Assembly: GCA_045578665.1 (NCBI GenBank)
Contig: JAZNKR010000105.1
Coordinates: 1 to 15,341, forward strand
Direction: 5' to 3'
Length of the DNA: 15,341 bases
Origin: HGM04593 sp045578665
GTDB lineage: Bacteria > Bacteroidota > Bacteroidia > Bacteroidales > Bacteroidaceae
Shown here: in pieces, positions 1 through 6,261 of the stretch
How positions within the stretch are numbered: position 1 is the stretch's first letter
Layout of the letters: each line of letters begins with the position of its first letter
Notes under the pieces: model-generated
What the model was told of the DNA's origin: nothing
Database searches by the model: none
The model's input: only the letters and a program-made list of their open reading frames with translations
Translations under genes and position numbers: made by a program

Positions 1-60
1 GTAGCAACTTAAAGAATAGAACCTTAAGGGCTTAAGCATGTTTACCGGACAGTAATATTC
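1..60. repeat. Left arm of a long inverted repeat
   Basis: Bases 1-49 are the exact reverse complement of 15170-15218. Bases 50-60 continue the match to 15156-15169 with one mismatch and a 3-nt gap. The arm contains three CTTAA units, two of them forming CTTAAGGGCTTAAG, so it is itself partly palindromic. It is AT-rich and non-coding. Because it starts at the first base of the window, its true outer boundary cannot be seen. It could be one copy of a dispersed intergenic repeat or one half of a recombination or inversion site. No recombinase gene lies in the window, so a dispersed repeat is the simpler reading. Confidence 0.85.
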
Positions 61-67
61 TACAATG

Positions 68-111
68 AACAGACAAATGCCGCAATCTTTTGGTTGCGGC
101 ATTTGTCTGTT
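68..111 (-). terminator. Hairpin terminator of the ARH/phosphatase gene
   Basis: A perfect 18-bp stem (68-85 paired with 94-111) encloses an 8-nt loop. It starts inside the TAA stop codon (110-112) of the minus-strand fusion gene, so the gene runs straight into it. The downstream side on the minus strand (TTCATTGTAG) is only weakly T-rich, so its efficiency as an intrinsic terminator is uncertain. Confidence 0.7.
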
Positions 112-1387
112 ATCTTTTGCTCATATAGTCGGTAAATTGCATGATGAAGCGTTTCTGCTGCATTGTCTCAGGGGTCTCCCGGTATGCCGATTTGGGGCAT
201 TGCGAGAACTGGCGCCTGAGCAGATTGTAGACGGGGGTGTACTCCTTGAGGAACATGGCATAGTAACAGGCTACAATTGTGCCGGTGCGTCCTATGCCGC
301 CGCGGCAGTGGATGTATATCATGTTGTTCTTCTCTTTGAGTATGGAGGTTATTGTCTCGAGCAGTTGCGCAACCTCGTGGTTGGAGCCCGGAATGCCGCA
401 ATCCTTTATGGCGAAGCGTATGTGCGTCTGGTTTTCATGGAGCCATTGTGTGTATGGTAACAGTTCACCACGCTCGGTGAGGTCTATGAAGTGGGTTATT
501 CCGAAACGTATGAAGCGGTCGATGTCCCTGCGTCCCAATTTTTCGCTTGATGTTGCGGGATATTCTCCGGCATAGATACGTTCGTCCACTTTGTAGCTGT
601 TGCGTATAGGGGTCTCTATCGTGGGGTTGTCGAGCTGGTGGTTGAATGTGTATATGCAGTTTATCATCCTGCTTGGCAGATGCGACATAATCTCCCGCTC
701 AAACTTTTTGTCTATCATGTATCCTTCTGCCGCTGTCGCCGATGCCATTGCGCCTGACAGTGTCGCGGCTGTGTGGCATCCCGATGATAGGGCGCGGTGC
801 AATGTCTCCTCAAATGTGTTGCTTCCGAGAAATATTCTCATGGCTTCGGTTGCCGTGCCGATGCTCTCTTTCGGGGTGGCAGGGGAGGTGGTGTCTGTGT
901 CGAATTTCTCCCCGATATACTTCCTTATCTCCTCTTTACTCTTTCCGTTATGCGTCAGATGGACGATTGCTGCTATTGCTTGCGCATCCTTTATGCTGCC
1001 CGAGGCGGTGCAGGTTGCCTTTGCCGATATTTCGGATAGCTGCAATGCTTCGTCGATGTTCTTTGCGTACAGCCCTATGGGGATGGCACAAAGGGTGGGG
1101 ATTGTATCGGGTGTGCCGTTGCCGGTATCTTTGCCGTTGAGCAACCGCACGAGGGCATCTGTGTATGGCAGGTTGGCAAATTTCCGTCCCCATTTATGCA
1201 GATACTCTATGAGGATTTCGGGTGTGTGTCCGCTATCCTCTATGAGCCATTCGGCGGCTGCGAGTATTATTACCGAGTCGCCTGTGGGGTGTGCCGTCTG
1301 GGGTAGGGGGGATAGTGTGCAGACTTCCGATGGGTGGTCTATGAAGTATGAGCCTGCTATGTCGCTTGCTATGGCTCCTGTAATCAT
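110..1387 (-). CDS. ADP-ribosylglycohydrolase-like / dual-specificity phosphatase fusion protein
   Basis: A 425-residue protein with two domains and no signal peptide. Residues about 1-250 follow the ADP-ribosylglycohydrolase (ARH) layout: an N-terminal GAIASDIAGS, a central GNG segment near 89-91 and an Ala-rich C-terminal helix near 203-221. However, the metal-binding motifs are eroded: the usual TDDT is PTGDS (34-38) and the usual GGDxDT is SGCHTA (202-207). Residues about 265-420 are a cysteine-dependent phosphatase of the dual-specificity type, with an intact P-loop HCRGGIGRTG (360-369; nucleophile Cys361, Arg367) and a plausible general acid Asp329. I infer an active tyrosine or dual-specificity phosphatase carrying an ARH fold that probably no longer hydrolyses ADP-ribose and may only bind it. 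The ATG lies 1 nt after the stop of the upstream lipoprotein gene, so the two are probably translationally coupled. The substrate is unknown. Confidence 0.85.
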   Translation of the reverse strand: MITGAIASDIAGSYFIDHPSEVCTLSPLPQTAHPTGDSVIILAAAEWLIEDSGHTPEILIEYLHKWGRKFANLPYTDALVRLLNGKDTGNGTPDTIPTLCAIPIGLYAKNIDEALQLSEISAKATCTASGSIKDAQAIAAIVHLTHNGKSKEEIRKYIGEKFDTDTTSPATPKESIGTATEAMRIFLGSNTFEETLHRALSSGCHTAATLSGAMASATAAEGYMIDKKFEREIMSHLPSRMINCIYTFNHQLDNPTIETPIRNSYKVDERIYAGEYPATSSEKLGRRDIDRFIRFGITHFIDLTERGELLPYTQWLHENQTHIRFAIKDCGIPGSNHEVAQLLETITSILKEKNNMIYIHCRGGIGRTGTIVACYYAMFLKEYTPVYNLLRRQFSQCPKSAYRETPETMQQKRFIMQFTDYMSKR

Positions 1388-1388
1388 G

Positions 1389-1745
1389 CTACTTTATACC
1401 TTCCACGAATCCTTCAACTACACTTTCTATGTTTTCGCCAATTTTCTTTATCTCTTTCTTGGTGGCTTTGATTGCTCCTTTTGTAAACGAGCCGTAGTAG
1501 CGTCCTTTGAGTTTGGCGAGCTCCTTCTCTTCCGATTCCGATAGTTCACCAGCTTCTAATTTCTTCTCTAATTTGGAGAATCTTTCGGTGAGTTCCTCGA
1601 ACTCTTTATCGGTGTATTTGTCGAAATTCTCTTCTATATCTTTGCAGATTTCATTCATCTCTCTCAGCGCGCTTGAATTTGTGTCGCACGATGCGAAACT
1701 GATGGCAAGCAATAGTGTGAAAAGTATAAGAAATGATTTTTTCAT
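1389..1745 (-). CDS. Small charged lipoprotein, probable coiled coil
   Basis: 118 residues. The N-terminus is a lipoprotein signal: MKK, a hydrophobic stretch, then the lipobox FASC with lipidation at Cys20 followed by Asp. The rest is dominated by Glu and Lys with heptad-like spacing, suggesting a helical or coiled-coil periplasm-facing domain. A GRYYG segment lies near residue 85-89. It resembles the small Bacteroidales lipoproteins grouped under DUF6565, but I recognise this only by general pattern. The stop codon is separated by one base from the start of the ARH/phosphatase gene, so they form a two-gene unit. A candidate promoter lies at 1770-1777. Function unknown. Confidence 0.85.
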   Translation of the reverse strand: MKKSFLILFTLLLAISFASCDTNSSALREMNEICKDIEENFDKYTDKEFEELTERFSKLEKKLEAGELSESEEKELAKLKGRYYGSFTKGAIKATKKEIKKIGENIESVVEGFVEGIK

Positions 1746-1769
1746 GGTTTTTGTATTTATATTATTTTA

Positions 1770-1777
1770 CAAATATA
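1770..1777 (-). promoter_or_regulatory. Candidate -7 element for the lipoprotein-phosphatase operon
   Basis: On the minus strand this reads TATATTTG, matching the Bacteroidetes -7 consensus TAnnTTTG. The implied transcription start is around 1763, giving a short leader of roughly 18 nt before the ATG at 1745. I see no clear TTTG at the -33 position. Confidence 0.45.
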
Positions 1778-1800
1778 GCTGTTTAGAATTAAATTTCGTT

Positions 1801-1808
1801 TAAATTTG
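1801..1808 (+). promoter_or_regulatory. Candidate -7 element for the TRIC-family gene
   Basis: TAAATTTG matches TAnnTTTG. The implied start is around 1815, about 30 nt before the ATG at 1845. Together with the opposite element at 1770-1777 it forms a divergent promoter region. The -33 element is weak. Confidence 0.45.
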
Positions 1809-1844
1809 CACCGGATTTTTAAATAGCTTCATATTTATATAGAA

Positions 1845-2480
1845 ATGAACATGCCGTCATTTGTCGATTTAATGGAAATTGCAGGAACGTTTGCTTTTGC
1901 CATCAGTGGTATAAGATTGGCCTCAGCCAAACGTTTCGACTGGTTCGGTGCTTATGTTGTGGGTCTGGTTACTGCCATCGGCGGTGGTACCATAAGAGAT
2001 ATTTTGTTGAACGTACCCCCTTTCTGGATGACTAATTCCATGTATCTGCTCTGTTCGGCATTTGCTCTCTTTTGGGTGATTCTCTTCGGTAAATATCTGA
2101 TTAAACTCAACAACACGTTCTTTGTGTTCGACACCATCGGTCTTGCTCTGTTCGTTGTTGTGGGTGTGGAGAAGACACTTGCTCTCGATTATCCGATATG
2201 GGTGGCTGTGGTCATGGCCACTCTCACAGGTTCGGCGGGTGGTGTCATGCGTGATATTTTCATAAACGAAGAGCCTCTTTTCTTCCGCAAGGAGATTTAT
2301 GCCATGGCATGTGTAATAGGCGCTTTGGTCTATTGCCTATGCGACAGGTTGGGTGCCGAGACCATTGTTTCGCAGATTGTTTGCAGTGTCTTCATCTTCA
2401 TTGTGCGTACGTTGGCAGTGAAGTACAATATATGTCTGCCGGTGCTGCATGGAGATGATGAGATTGAATCCGGTAAATAG
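1845..2480 (+). CDS. TRIC-family (UPF0126/YadS-YicG type) inner membrane channel or transporter
   Basis: 211 residues, about seven hydrophobic helices, and a clear internal duplication typical of the TRIC/UPF0126 family. Repeat 1 runs from GTFAFAISGIRLASAKRFD (residue 14 on) to GGGTIRDIL (46-54). Repeat 2 runs from DTIGLALFVVVGVEK (96 on) to SAGGVMRDIF (130-139). The paired GG-x(2-3)-RD motifs are the family signature. Bacterial members include cation channels and some reported glycine transporters, so the substrate here is open. Length is normal for the family. Translation could start at Met1 or at Met3 (1851). The gene stands alone between a divergent operon and a strong palindrome. Confidence 0.9.
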   Translation: MNMPSFVDLMEIAGTFAFAISGIRLASAKRFDWFGAYVVGLVTAIGGGTIRDILLNVPPFWMTNSMYLLCSAFALFWVILFGKYLIKLNNTFFVFDTIGLALFVVVGVEKTLALDYPIWVAVVMATLTGSAGGVMRDIFINEEPLFFRKEIYAMACVIGALVYCLCDRLGAETIVSQIVCSVFIFIVRTLAVKYNICLPVLHGDDEIESGK

Positions 2481-2491
2481 CATTGCTTTAT

Positions 2492-2549
2492 ATAACAAAC
2501 AATATATGGGCGCTTGTCAATTGACAAGCGCCCATATATTGTTTGTTAT
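2492..2549 (+). terminator. 58-bp perfect palindrome, probable terminator of the TRIC-family gene
   Basis: Bases 2492-2520 are the exact reverse complement of 2521-2549, with no spacer. It begins 12 nt after the stop codon. The RNA would form a very long hairpin with a GC-rich core (GGGCGCTTGTC) near the tip and an AT-rich base ending in TTGTTTGTTAT, which acts as the T-tract. Being symmetrical, it could also act on transcripts from the opposite strand. Confidence 0.75.
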
Positions 2550-2679
2550 GTCTGTTACGGGCAGGTCTCACAGACGAGCCAAGGGACAAGCAGTATCTGA
2601 AAGCTGATGCCATGGTCAATGGTTTTGTTAAAGCGAGCAATAGAAATTTTGTGTAGGCTATCTATCATTGTTGGAATAA
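2550..2679. other. Gene-free spacer, possibly further intron remnant
   Basis: No gene is supportable here. One plus-strand frame stays open from before 2552 to a stop near 2655, but the product resembles nothing I recognise. A small inverted repeat GTCTGT/ACAGAC (2550-2555 and 2570-2575) follows directly on the palindrome. The stretch lies between that palindrome and the group II intron domain V at 2707 and may be an internally deleted remainder of the same intron. It is far too short to hold domain I plus a reverse transcriptase, and I could not identify the conserved 5' end (GUGYG). Confidence 0.4.
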
Positions 2680-2800
2680 GACGAAAAGTGCAATCGTCGG
2701 TATGGAACTGCCGTATGTGGACCCGCATGTGCGGCGGTGTGAGAGGTTGATAAACGAAAGTAGGAGATAAACTCCATTACTTTCGTTTATCTCCTACCCG
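2680..2800 (+). mobile_element. Group II intron 3' end (domains V and VI), truncated
   Basis: Bases 2707-2738 fold exactly like domain V. There is an 8-bp lower stem (2707-2714 with 2731-2738), a 2-nt bulge GU on the 3' side (2729-2730), a 5-bp upper stem (2715-2719 with 2724-2728) and the tetraloop GACC. It is followed by GGTGTGAGAGG (2736-2746), which I recall as typical after domain V in bacterial, probably IIC-like, introns. A second hairpin in the domain VI position follows (2749-2762 with 2778-2791) and ends in CTCCTACCCG, again like such introns. A small hairpin at 2680-2698 precedes domain V. The catalytic-triad position reads CTG rather than AGC or CGC, so the element may be decayed. 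No reverse transcriptase is present. IIC introns favour sites just after terminator hairpins, which fits the upstream palindrome. Confidence 0.6.
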
Positions 2801-2822
2801 CTTGGGAATATATATCTGTCTA

Positions 2823-4076
2823 TTATTCGCCTTTGATAGCTGCTACGCCGGGAAGTACCTTACCCTCGATCGCCTCGAGCAATGCACCACCACCTGTAGA
2901 GATGTATGATACCTGGTCAGCCATGCCGAACTTGTTGATGCAGGCTACTGAGTCGCCACCACCGATGAGTGAGAATGCACCCTCGCTTGTTGCCTTTGCG
3001 ATAGCCTCGGCAATTGCGCGTGAACCTGCTGTGAAGTTGTCGAACTCGAATACACCTGCGGGACCGTTCCAGAGGATTGTCTTTGCGCCTTCGATAGCTG
3101 CTGCAAATGATTTCTGTGTTGCAGGACCTGCGTCGAGACCTTCCCAACCTTCGGGAATTGCACCTGCGGGAACAACCTGTGTGTTTGCATCGTTAGAGAA
3201 TGCGTCGGCTGCTACACAGTCTGTACCGAGAACGAGGTTTACACCTTTTGCCTTAGCCTGCTCCATGATGTTGAGTGCAAGGTCGAGTTTGTCGTCCTCT
3301 ACGATTGAGTTACCGATGTGACCACCCTGTGCCTTTGCGAATGTGTATGTCATACCACCGCAGAGGATGAGGTTGTCTACTTTGTCCATGAGGTTCTCGA
3401 TGATACCGATCTTTGTAGATACCTTAGAACCACCCATGATGGCTGTGAAGGGACGCTTGATATCCTTGAGGATGTTGTCAACAGCCTGAACCTCTTTCTC
3501 CATGAGGTAACCGAGCATCTTGTTGTCAGCGTCGAAATAGTCTGCTACAACAGCTGTAGATGCGTGGCGGCGGTGTGCTGTACCGAATGCGTCGTTGATG
3601 TAGCAGTCGGCATATGATGCCAATGTCTTAGCAAACTCTTTCTGAGACTCTTTCATAGCCTTCTTTGCATCGTTGTATGCGGGGTCTTCCTTGTCGATGC
3701 CTACGGGTTTGCCCTCTTCTTCGGGGTAGAAGCGGAGGTTCTCGAGAAGAAGTACTTCGCCTGCTTTGAGGGCTGCAGCTGCCTCAGCTGCCTTTGCGCA
3801 GTCGGGAGCGAACTGTACTGCAACGCCGAGTTTCTCTGATACGGCGTCTACAATCTGGCTCAATGAATATTTTGCGTTTACTTTGCCTTTGGGCTTGCCC
3901 ATGTGCGACATGATGATGAGTGCACCACCGTCTGCCAACACTTTCTTGAGTGTGGGGAGTGCGCCACGGATACGTGTGTCGTCAGTGATTTTACCCTCTT
4001 CGTTCAAGGGTACATTGAAGTCTACGCGAACGATTGCCTTTTTGCCGGCAAAGTTGTAATTGTCAATTGTCATCAT
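2823..4076 (-). CDS. pgk: Phosphoglycerate kinase
   Basis: Glycolytic and gluconeogenic enzyme of the cytoplasm that transfers phosphate between 1,3-bisphosphoglycerate and ADP to give 3-phosphoglycerate and ATP. The 417 residues span the whole family length. Visible signatures are RVDFNVP near the N-terminus (substrate binding), SHMGKP, HRRHAST, GGSKVSTKIG in the middle, WNGPAGVFE, and the nucleotide-binding GGGDS near the C-terminus. Two ATG codons open the frame (MMTID); the second (4073) gives the N-terminus usual for Bacteroidales and is equally likely. It is the last gene of the pheS-nth-pgk run, 108 nt after nth, and probably also has its own promoter (4148-4155). The intron-remnant hairpins downstream may end its transcript. 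Confidence 0.97.
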   Translation of the reverse strand: MMTIDNYNFAGKKAIVRVDFNVPLNEEGKITDDTRIRGALPTLKKVLADGGALIIMSHMGKPKGKVNAKYSLSQIVDAVSEKLGVAVQFAPDCAKAAEAAAALKAGEVLLLENLRFYPEEEGKPVGIDKEDPAYNDAKKAMKESQKEFAKTLASYADCYINDAFGTAHRRHASTAVVADYFDADNKMLGYLMEKEVQAVDNILKDIKRPFTAIMGGSKVSTKIGIIENLMDKVDNLILCGGMTYTFAKAQGGHIGNSIVEDDKLDLALNIMEQAKAKGVNLVLGTDCVAADAFSNDANTQVVPAGAIPEGWEGLDAGPATQKSFAAAIEGAKTILWNGPAGVFEFDNFTAGSRAIAEAIAKATSEGAFSLIGGGDSVACINKFGMADQVSYISTGGGALLEAIEGKVLPGVAAIKGE

Positions 4077-4147
4077 TGTTCTGTTATTTTGAAATTGGTT
4101 AATTTTCCTGTTATGTTGTTTGTAACTTGTTGTCAGTTAAATCTCTG

Positions 4148-4155
4148 CAAATATA
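4148..4155 (-). promoter_or_regulatory. Candidate -7 element for pgk
   Basis: The minus strand reads TATATTTG (TAnnTTTG). The implied start near 4141 gives a leader of about 65 nt before pgk. No good -33 element is seen, because that region falls near the end of nth. Confidence 0.4.
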
Positions 4156-4184
4156 ATCTTTTTATTTGATATATACTTATGGTA

Positions 4185-4844
4185 TCAACTTTTTTTCTCT
4201 GTTTTTTCTCTTCGGGCATACTCTTTGCATATTGCCGTTAGTCCGCAGGTTGTGCATTCCGGGCTTCGTGCCTTGCATTTGTATCTGCCGTGGAGTATGA
4301 GCCAATGGTGTGCTTTGGGCATAAGCTCGTCGGGTATGTACTTTACAAGACGCTTCTCGACGCTGTATGGTGTCGTGCAACTTTTTGGTACAAGCCCTAT
4401 GCGATGGCTTACTCTGAAGACGTGTGTATCCACTGCCATTGCCGACTTGTTGTATACCACGGCCTGTATTACGTTGGCTGTCTTGCGTCCTACTCCTGGC
4501 AGTCGGGTCAGCTCTTCGAGTGTGTCGGGTACCTCGCCACCGAATTCTTCGGTCAGCTTCTGCGCCATGCCTACAAGATGCTTGGCTTTGTTGTTGGGGT
4601 ACGATATGCTTTTAATGTAGTTGTACACTTCGTCGGGGTGTGCAGCTGCAAGTTCTTCGGGGGTGTCGTAGCGTGCAAACAGGTCGGGGGTTACCATGTT
4701 TACTCGTTTGTCGGTGCATTGCGCGGATAGGATTACTGCTATCAGCAACTGGAACGGATTCTCATAGTGCAGCTCCGTCTCGGCTATCGGCATTGCTTCT
4801 GCAAAATATTGAAGTACTTGGTCGTAAAGCTCTTGTACCTTCAT
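4185..4844 (-). CDS. nth: Endonuclease III
   Basis: DNA glycosylase/AP lyase that removes oxidised pyrimidines in base excision repair. The 219 residues show all hallmarks: the helix-hairpin-helix LPGVGRKTA (115-123) with catalytic Lys121, catalytic Asp139 in VDTHV, and four iron-sulfur ligands Cys190, 197, 200 and 206 with the canonical C-x6-C-x2-C-x5-C spacing. Length is normal. It lies 46 nt downstream of pheS, close enough for co-transcription. A short Lys/Glu-rich tail follows the cluster. Confidence 0.96.
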   Translation of the reverse strand: MKVQELYDQVLQYFAEAMPIAETELHYENPFQLLIAVILSAQCTDKRVNMVTPDLFARYDTPEELAAAHPDEVYNYIKSISYPNNKAKHLVGMAQKLTEEFGGEVPDTLEELTRLPGVGRKTANVIQAVVYNKSAMAVDTHVFRVSHRIGLVPKSCTTPYSVEKRLVKYIPDELMPKAHHWLILHGRYKCKARSPECTTCGLTAICKEYARREKTEKKS

Positions 4845-4890
4845 ACCTATGTGTTATGTGTCGCTCTGTTTTGCCGTTTCTCCTATGGCA

Positions 4891-5910
4891 TCAGTTTGCA
4901 CTCTCGAACAGTTTGAGGAAACGTATGTCGTTTTCGCTGAAGAGACGAAGGTCTTTTACCTGGTATTTGAGGTTGGTGATGCGCTCGATACCCATTCCGA
5001 GTGCGTAGCCGGAATACTCCTTGCTGTCGATGCCGCAGAGTTCGAGTACATTGGGGTCTACCATTCCGCAACCGAGAATCTCTACCCATCCTGTGCCTTT
5101 GCAGAAGGGGCATCCTTTACCGCCGCAGATGTTGCAGCTGATGTCCATTTCGGCAGAGGGCTCTGTGAAGGGGAAGTACGAGGGGCGCAGACGTATTTTG
5201 GTGTCGTTGCCGAACATCTCTTTTGCGAAGAGAAGCAGCACCTGCTTCAGATCGGTGAAGGATACGTTCTTGTCGATGTAGAGTGCTTCCAATTGGTGGA
5301 AGAAGCAGTGTGCACGGTAGCTGATTGCTTCGTTGCGGTATACACGACCGGGAGCAATGATGCGGATGGGGGGCTGTGTAGTCTCCATTACTCGGCTCTG
5401 TACGCTGCTGGTGTGTGTGCGCAGTATGATGTCGGGGTGTGCTTCTACGAAGAATGTGTCCTGCATATCGCGTGCGGGGTGGTCTTCGGCGAAGTTCATT
5501 GCTGAGAATACGTGCCAGTCGTCTTCTACCTCCACTCCGTTGGCTATTGAAAAGCCCAGACGTGAGAAGATGTTGATTATCTCGTTCTTTACTATCGACA
5601 AGGGGTGGCGTGTTCCCAATTTGGTGGGGTAGCCGGGACGTGTGAGGTCGAGTTCACACTGCTCCTCTTCCTTGTTCTCGAGGCTCTCTTTCAGTGAGTT
5701 GATTTTCTCCTGTGTGGCTGTCTTGAGTTCGTTGAGCTTCATTCCGAACTCTTTCTTCTGCTCTGCGGGTACTTCGCGGAATTGTGCCATGAGGCCGTTG
5801 AGGATACCTTTCTTGCTGAGGTATTTGAGTCGAAGTGCCTCCAGCTCTTCGGCGTTGTTTGCTGTGATGCTTTTGATCTCTTCAAGCAACAGTTCTATCT
5901 GCTCTATCAT
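4891..5910 (-). CDS. pheS: Phenylalanyl-tRNA synthetase alpha subunit
   Basis: Catalytic subunit of the alpha2-beta2 enzyme that charges tRNA-Phe. The 339 residues comprise an N-terminal coiled coil (about 1-90) that contacts tRNA, and a class II catalytic core. Motif 2 region is FRxE-like VYRNEAI (190-196) with FHQLEAL (204-210), the ARDMQDTFF stretch is at 146-154, and motif 3 is GYALGMGIERI (301-311), with Ala303 at the position controlling amino-acid specificity. A four-cysteine insert, C-x2-C-x4-C-x2-C at 259-270, looks like a small zinc knuckle. The beta subunit gene (pheT) is not in the window, so the two are separated here. A leader of about 210 nt with a candidate promoter at 6128-6160 precedes it. 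Confidence 0.96.
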   Translation of the reverse strand: MIEQIELLLEEIKSITANNAEELEALRLKYLSKKGILNGLMAQFREVPAEQKKEFGMKLNELKTATQEKINSLKESLENKEEEQCELDLTRPGYPTKLGTRHPLSIVKNEIINIFSRLGFSIANGVEVEDDWHVFSAMNFAEDHPARDMQDTFFVEAHPDIILRTHTSSVQSRVMETTQPPIRIIAPGRVYRNEAISYRAHCFFHQLEALYIDKNVSFTDLKQVLLLFAKEMFGNDTKIRLRPSYFPFTEPSAEMDISCNICGGKGCPFCKGTGWVEILGCGMVDPNVLELCGIDSKEYSGYALGMGIERITNLKYQVKDLRLFSENDIRFLKLFESAN

Positions 5911-6127
5911 CTTAGGGAGATTCTATAAATTAGTGATTAATTGTTTCTTTTTTGTAGGGCGGTTCCTTCTTGGGTCGCTTTGGGTCCTGTCCCTGCATCT
6001 TTCCGACATTCGGGATTGTCTTTTATATTGGAAATCAACTATAAACAAAACTCAAAACCGACACGTTATGGTTTATGGAACCTCCCTTCAGTTTTATTGT
6101 TTCTTTAAGGGTTGTCGTTTAATCTTG
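5911..6127 (-). promoter_or_regulatory. Long structured leader of pheS
   Basis: About 210 nt lie between the candidate pheS promoter and its ATG. On the minus strand GGGAGGTTCC (6077-6086) can pair with GGAACCGCCC (5957-5966) over 10 positions with one mismatch. The same upstream segment's AAGGG can instead pair with a nearby CCCTT (about 6107-6111), giving two mutually exclusive folds. The leader also holds a 22-codon ORF (5930-5998). No T-box, Phe-rich leader peptide or clear intrinsic terminator is visible. A regulatory role is an inference from structure and length. Confidence 0.35.
5930..5998 (-). CDS. Candidate 22-codon upstream ORF before pheS
   Basis: ATG at 5996-5998 and TAA at 5930-5932 encode a basic, Pro- and Lys-rich peptide (QDPKRPKKEPPYKKE core), ending 19 nt before the pheS start. 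It has no Phe, so a classical Phe attenuator is not suggested. An overlapping frame (5923-6009, 28 codons) is an Arg-rich alternative, which warns that either may be chance. The composition looks protein-like, but there is no ribosome binding site to confirm it. Confidence 0.25.
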   Translation of the reverse strand: MQGQDPKRPKKEPPYKKETINH

Positions 6128-6160
6128 CAAATTTAATAAATTTATGATGATTTATTGCAA
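6128..6160 (-). promoter_or_regulatory. Candidate promoter for pheS
   Basis: The minus strand carries TTG (6158-6160), a 22-nt spacer and TAAATTTG (6128-6135), close to the Bacteroidetes TTTG / TAnnTTTG arrangement. Transcription would start near 6121, leaving a leader of about 210 nt. Confidence 0.5.
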
Positions 6161-6194
6161 CATGCTGTTTCTTTTTTTCAGTTTCAGAAAATCA

Positions 6195-6235
6195 GGGATA
6201 AAAAAAGCGTTGCTTTTGTTGTAAGCAACGCTTTT
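6195..6235 (-). terminator. Intrinsic terminator of the DUF4369 lipoprotein gene
   Basis: On the minus strand, a perfect 13-bp stem (6223-6235 with 6203-6215) and 7-nt loop are followed by a run of Ts, a textbook rho-independent terminator. It lies 26 nt after the stop at 6262 and closes the prs-lipoprotein unit before the pheS promoter. Confidence 0.9.
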
Positions 6236-6261
6236 GGGAAAAACTGTTTATCGGATTTCCA

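Noticed and set aside
600..1544. Long plus-strand open frame of 314 codons opposite the ARH/phosphatase gene
   Set aside because: It is antisense to a gene with clear domains, its product is low-complexity and matches no family, and it crosses a gene boundary.
2550..2655. Plus-strand open frame as the C-terminus of a reverse transcriptase
   Set aside because: The translation does not show maturase or RT features I can recognise, and it is too short to support the call.
5911..6127. T-box or Phe-rich leader peptide controlling pheS
   Set aside because: No T-box core sequence was recognisable, and neither leader ORF contains Phe codons or is followed by a clear terminator.
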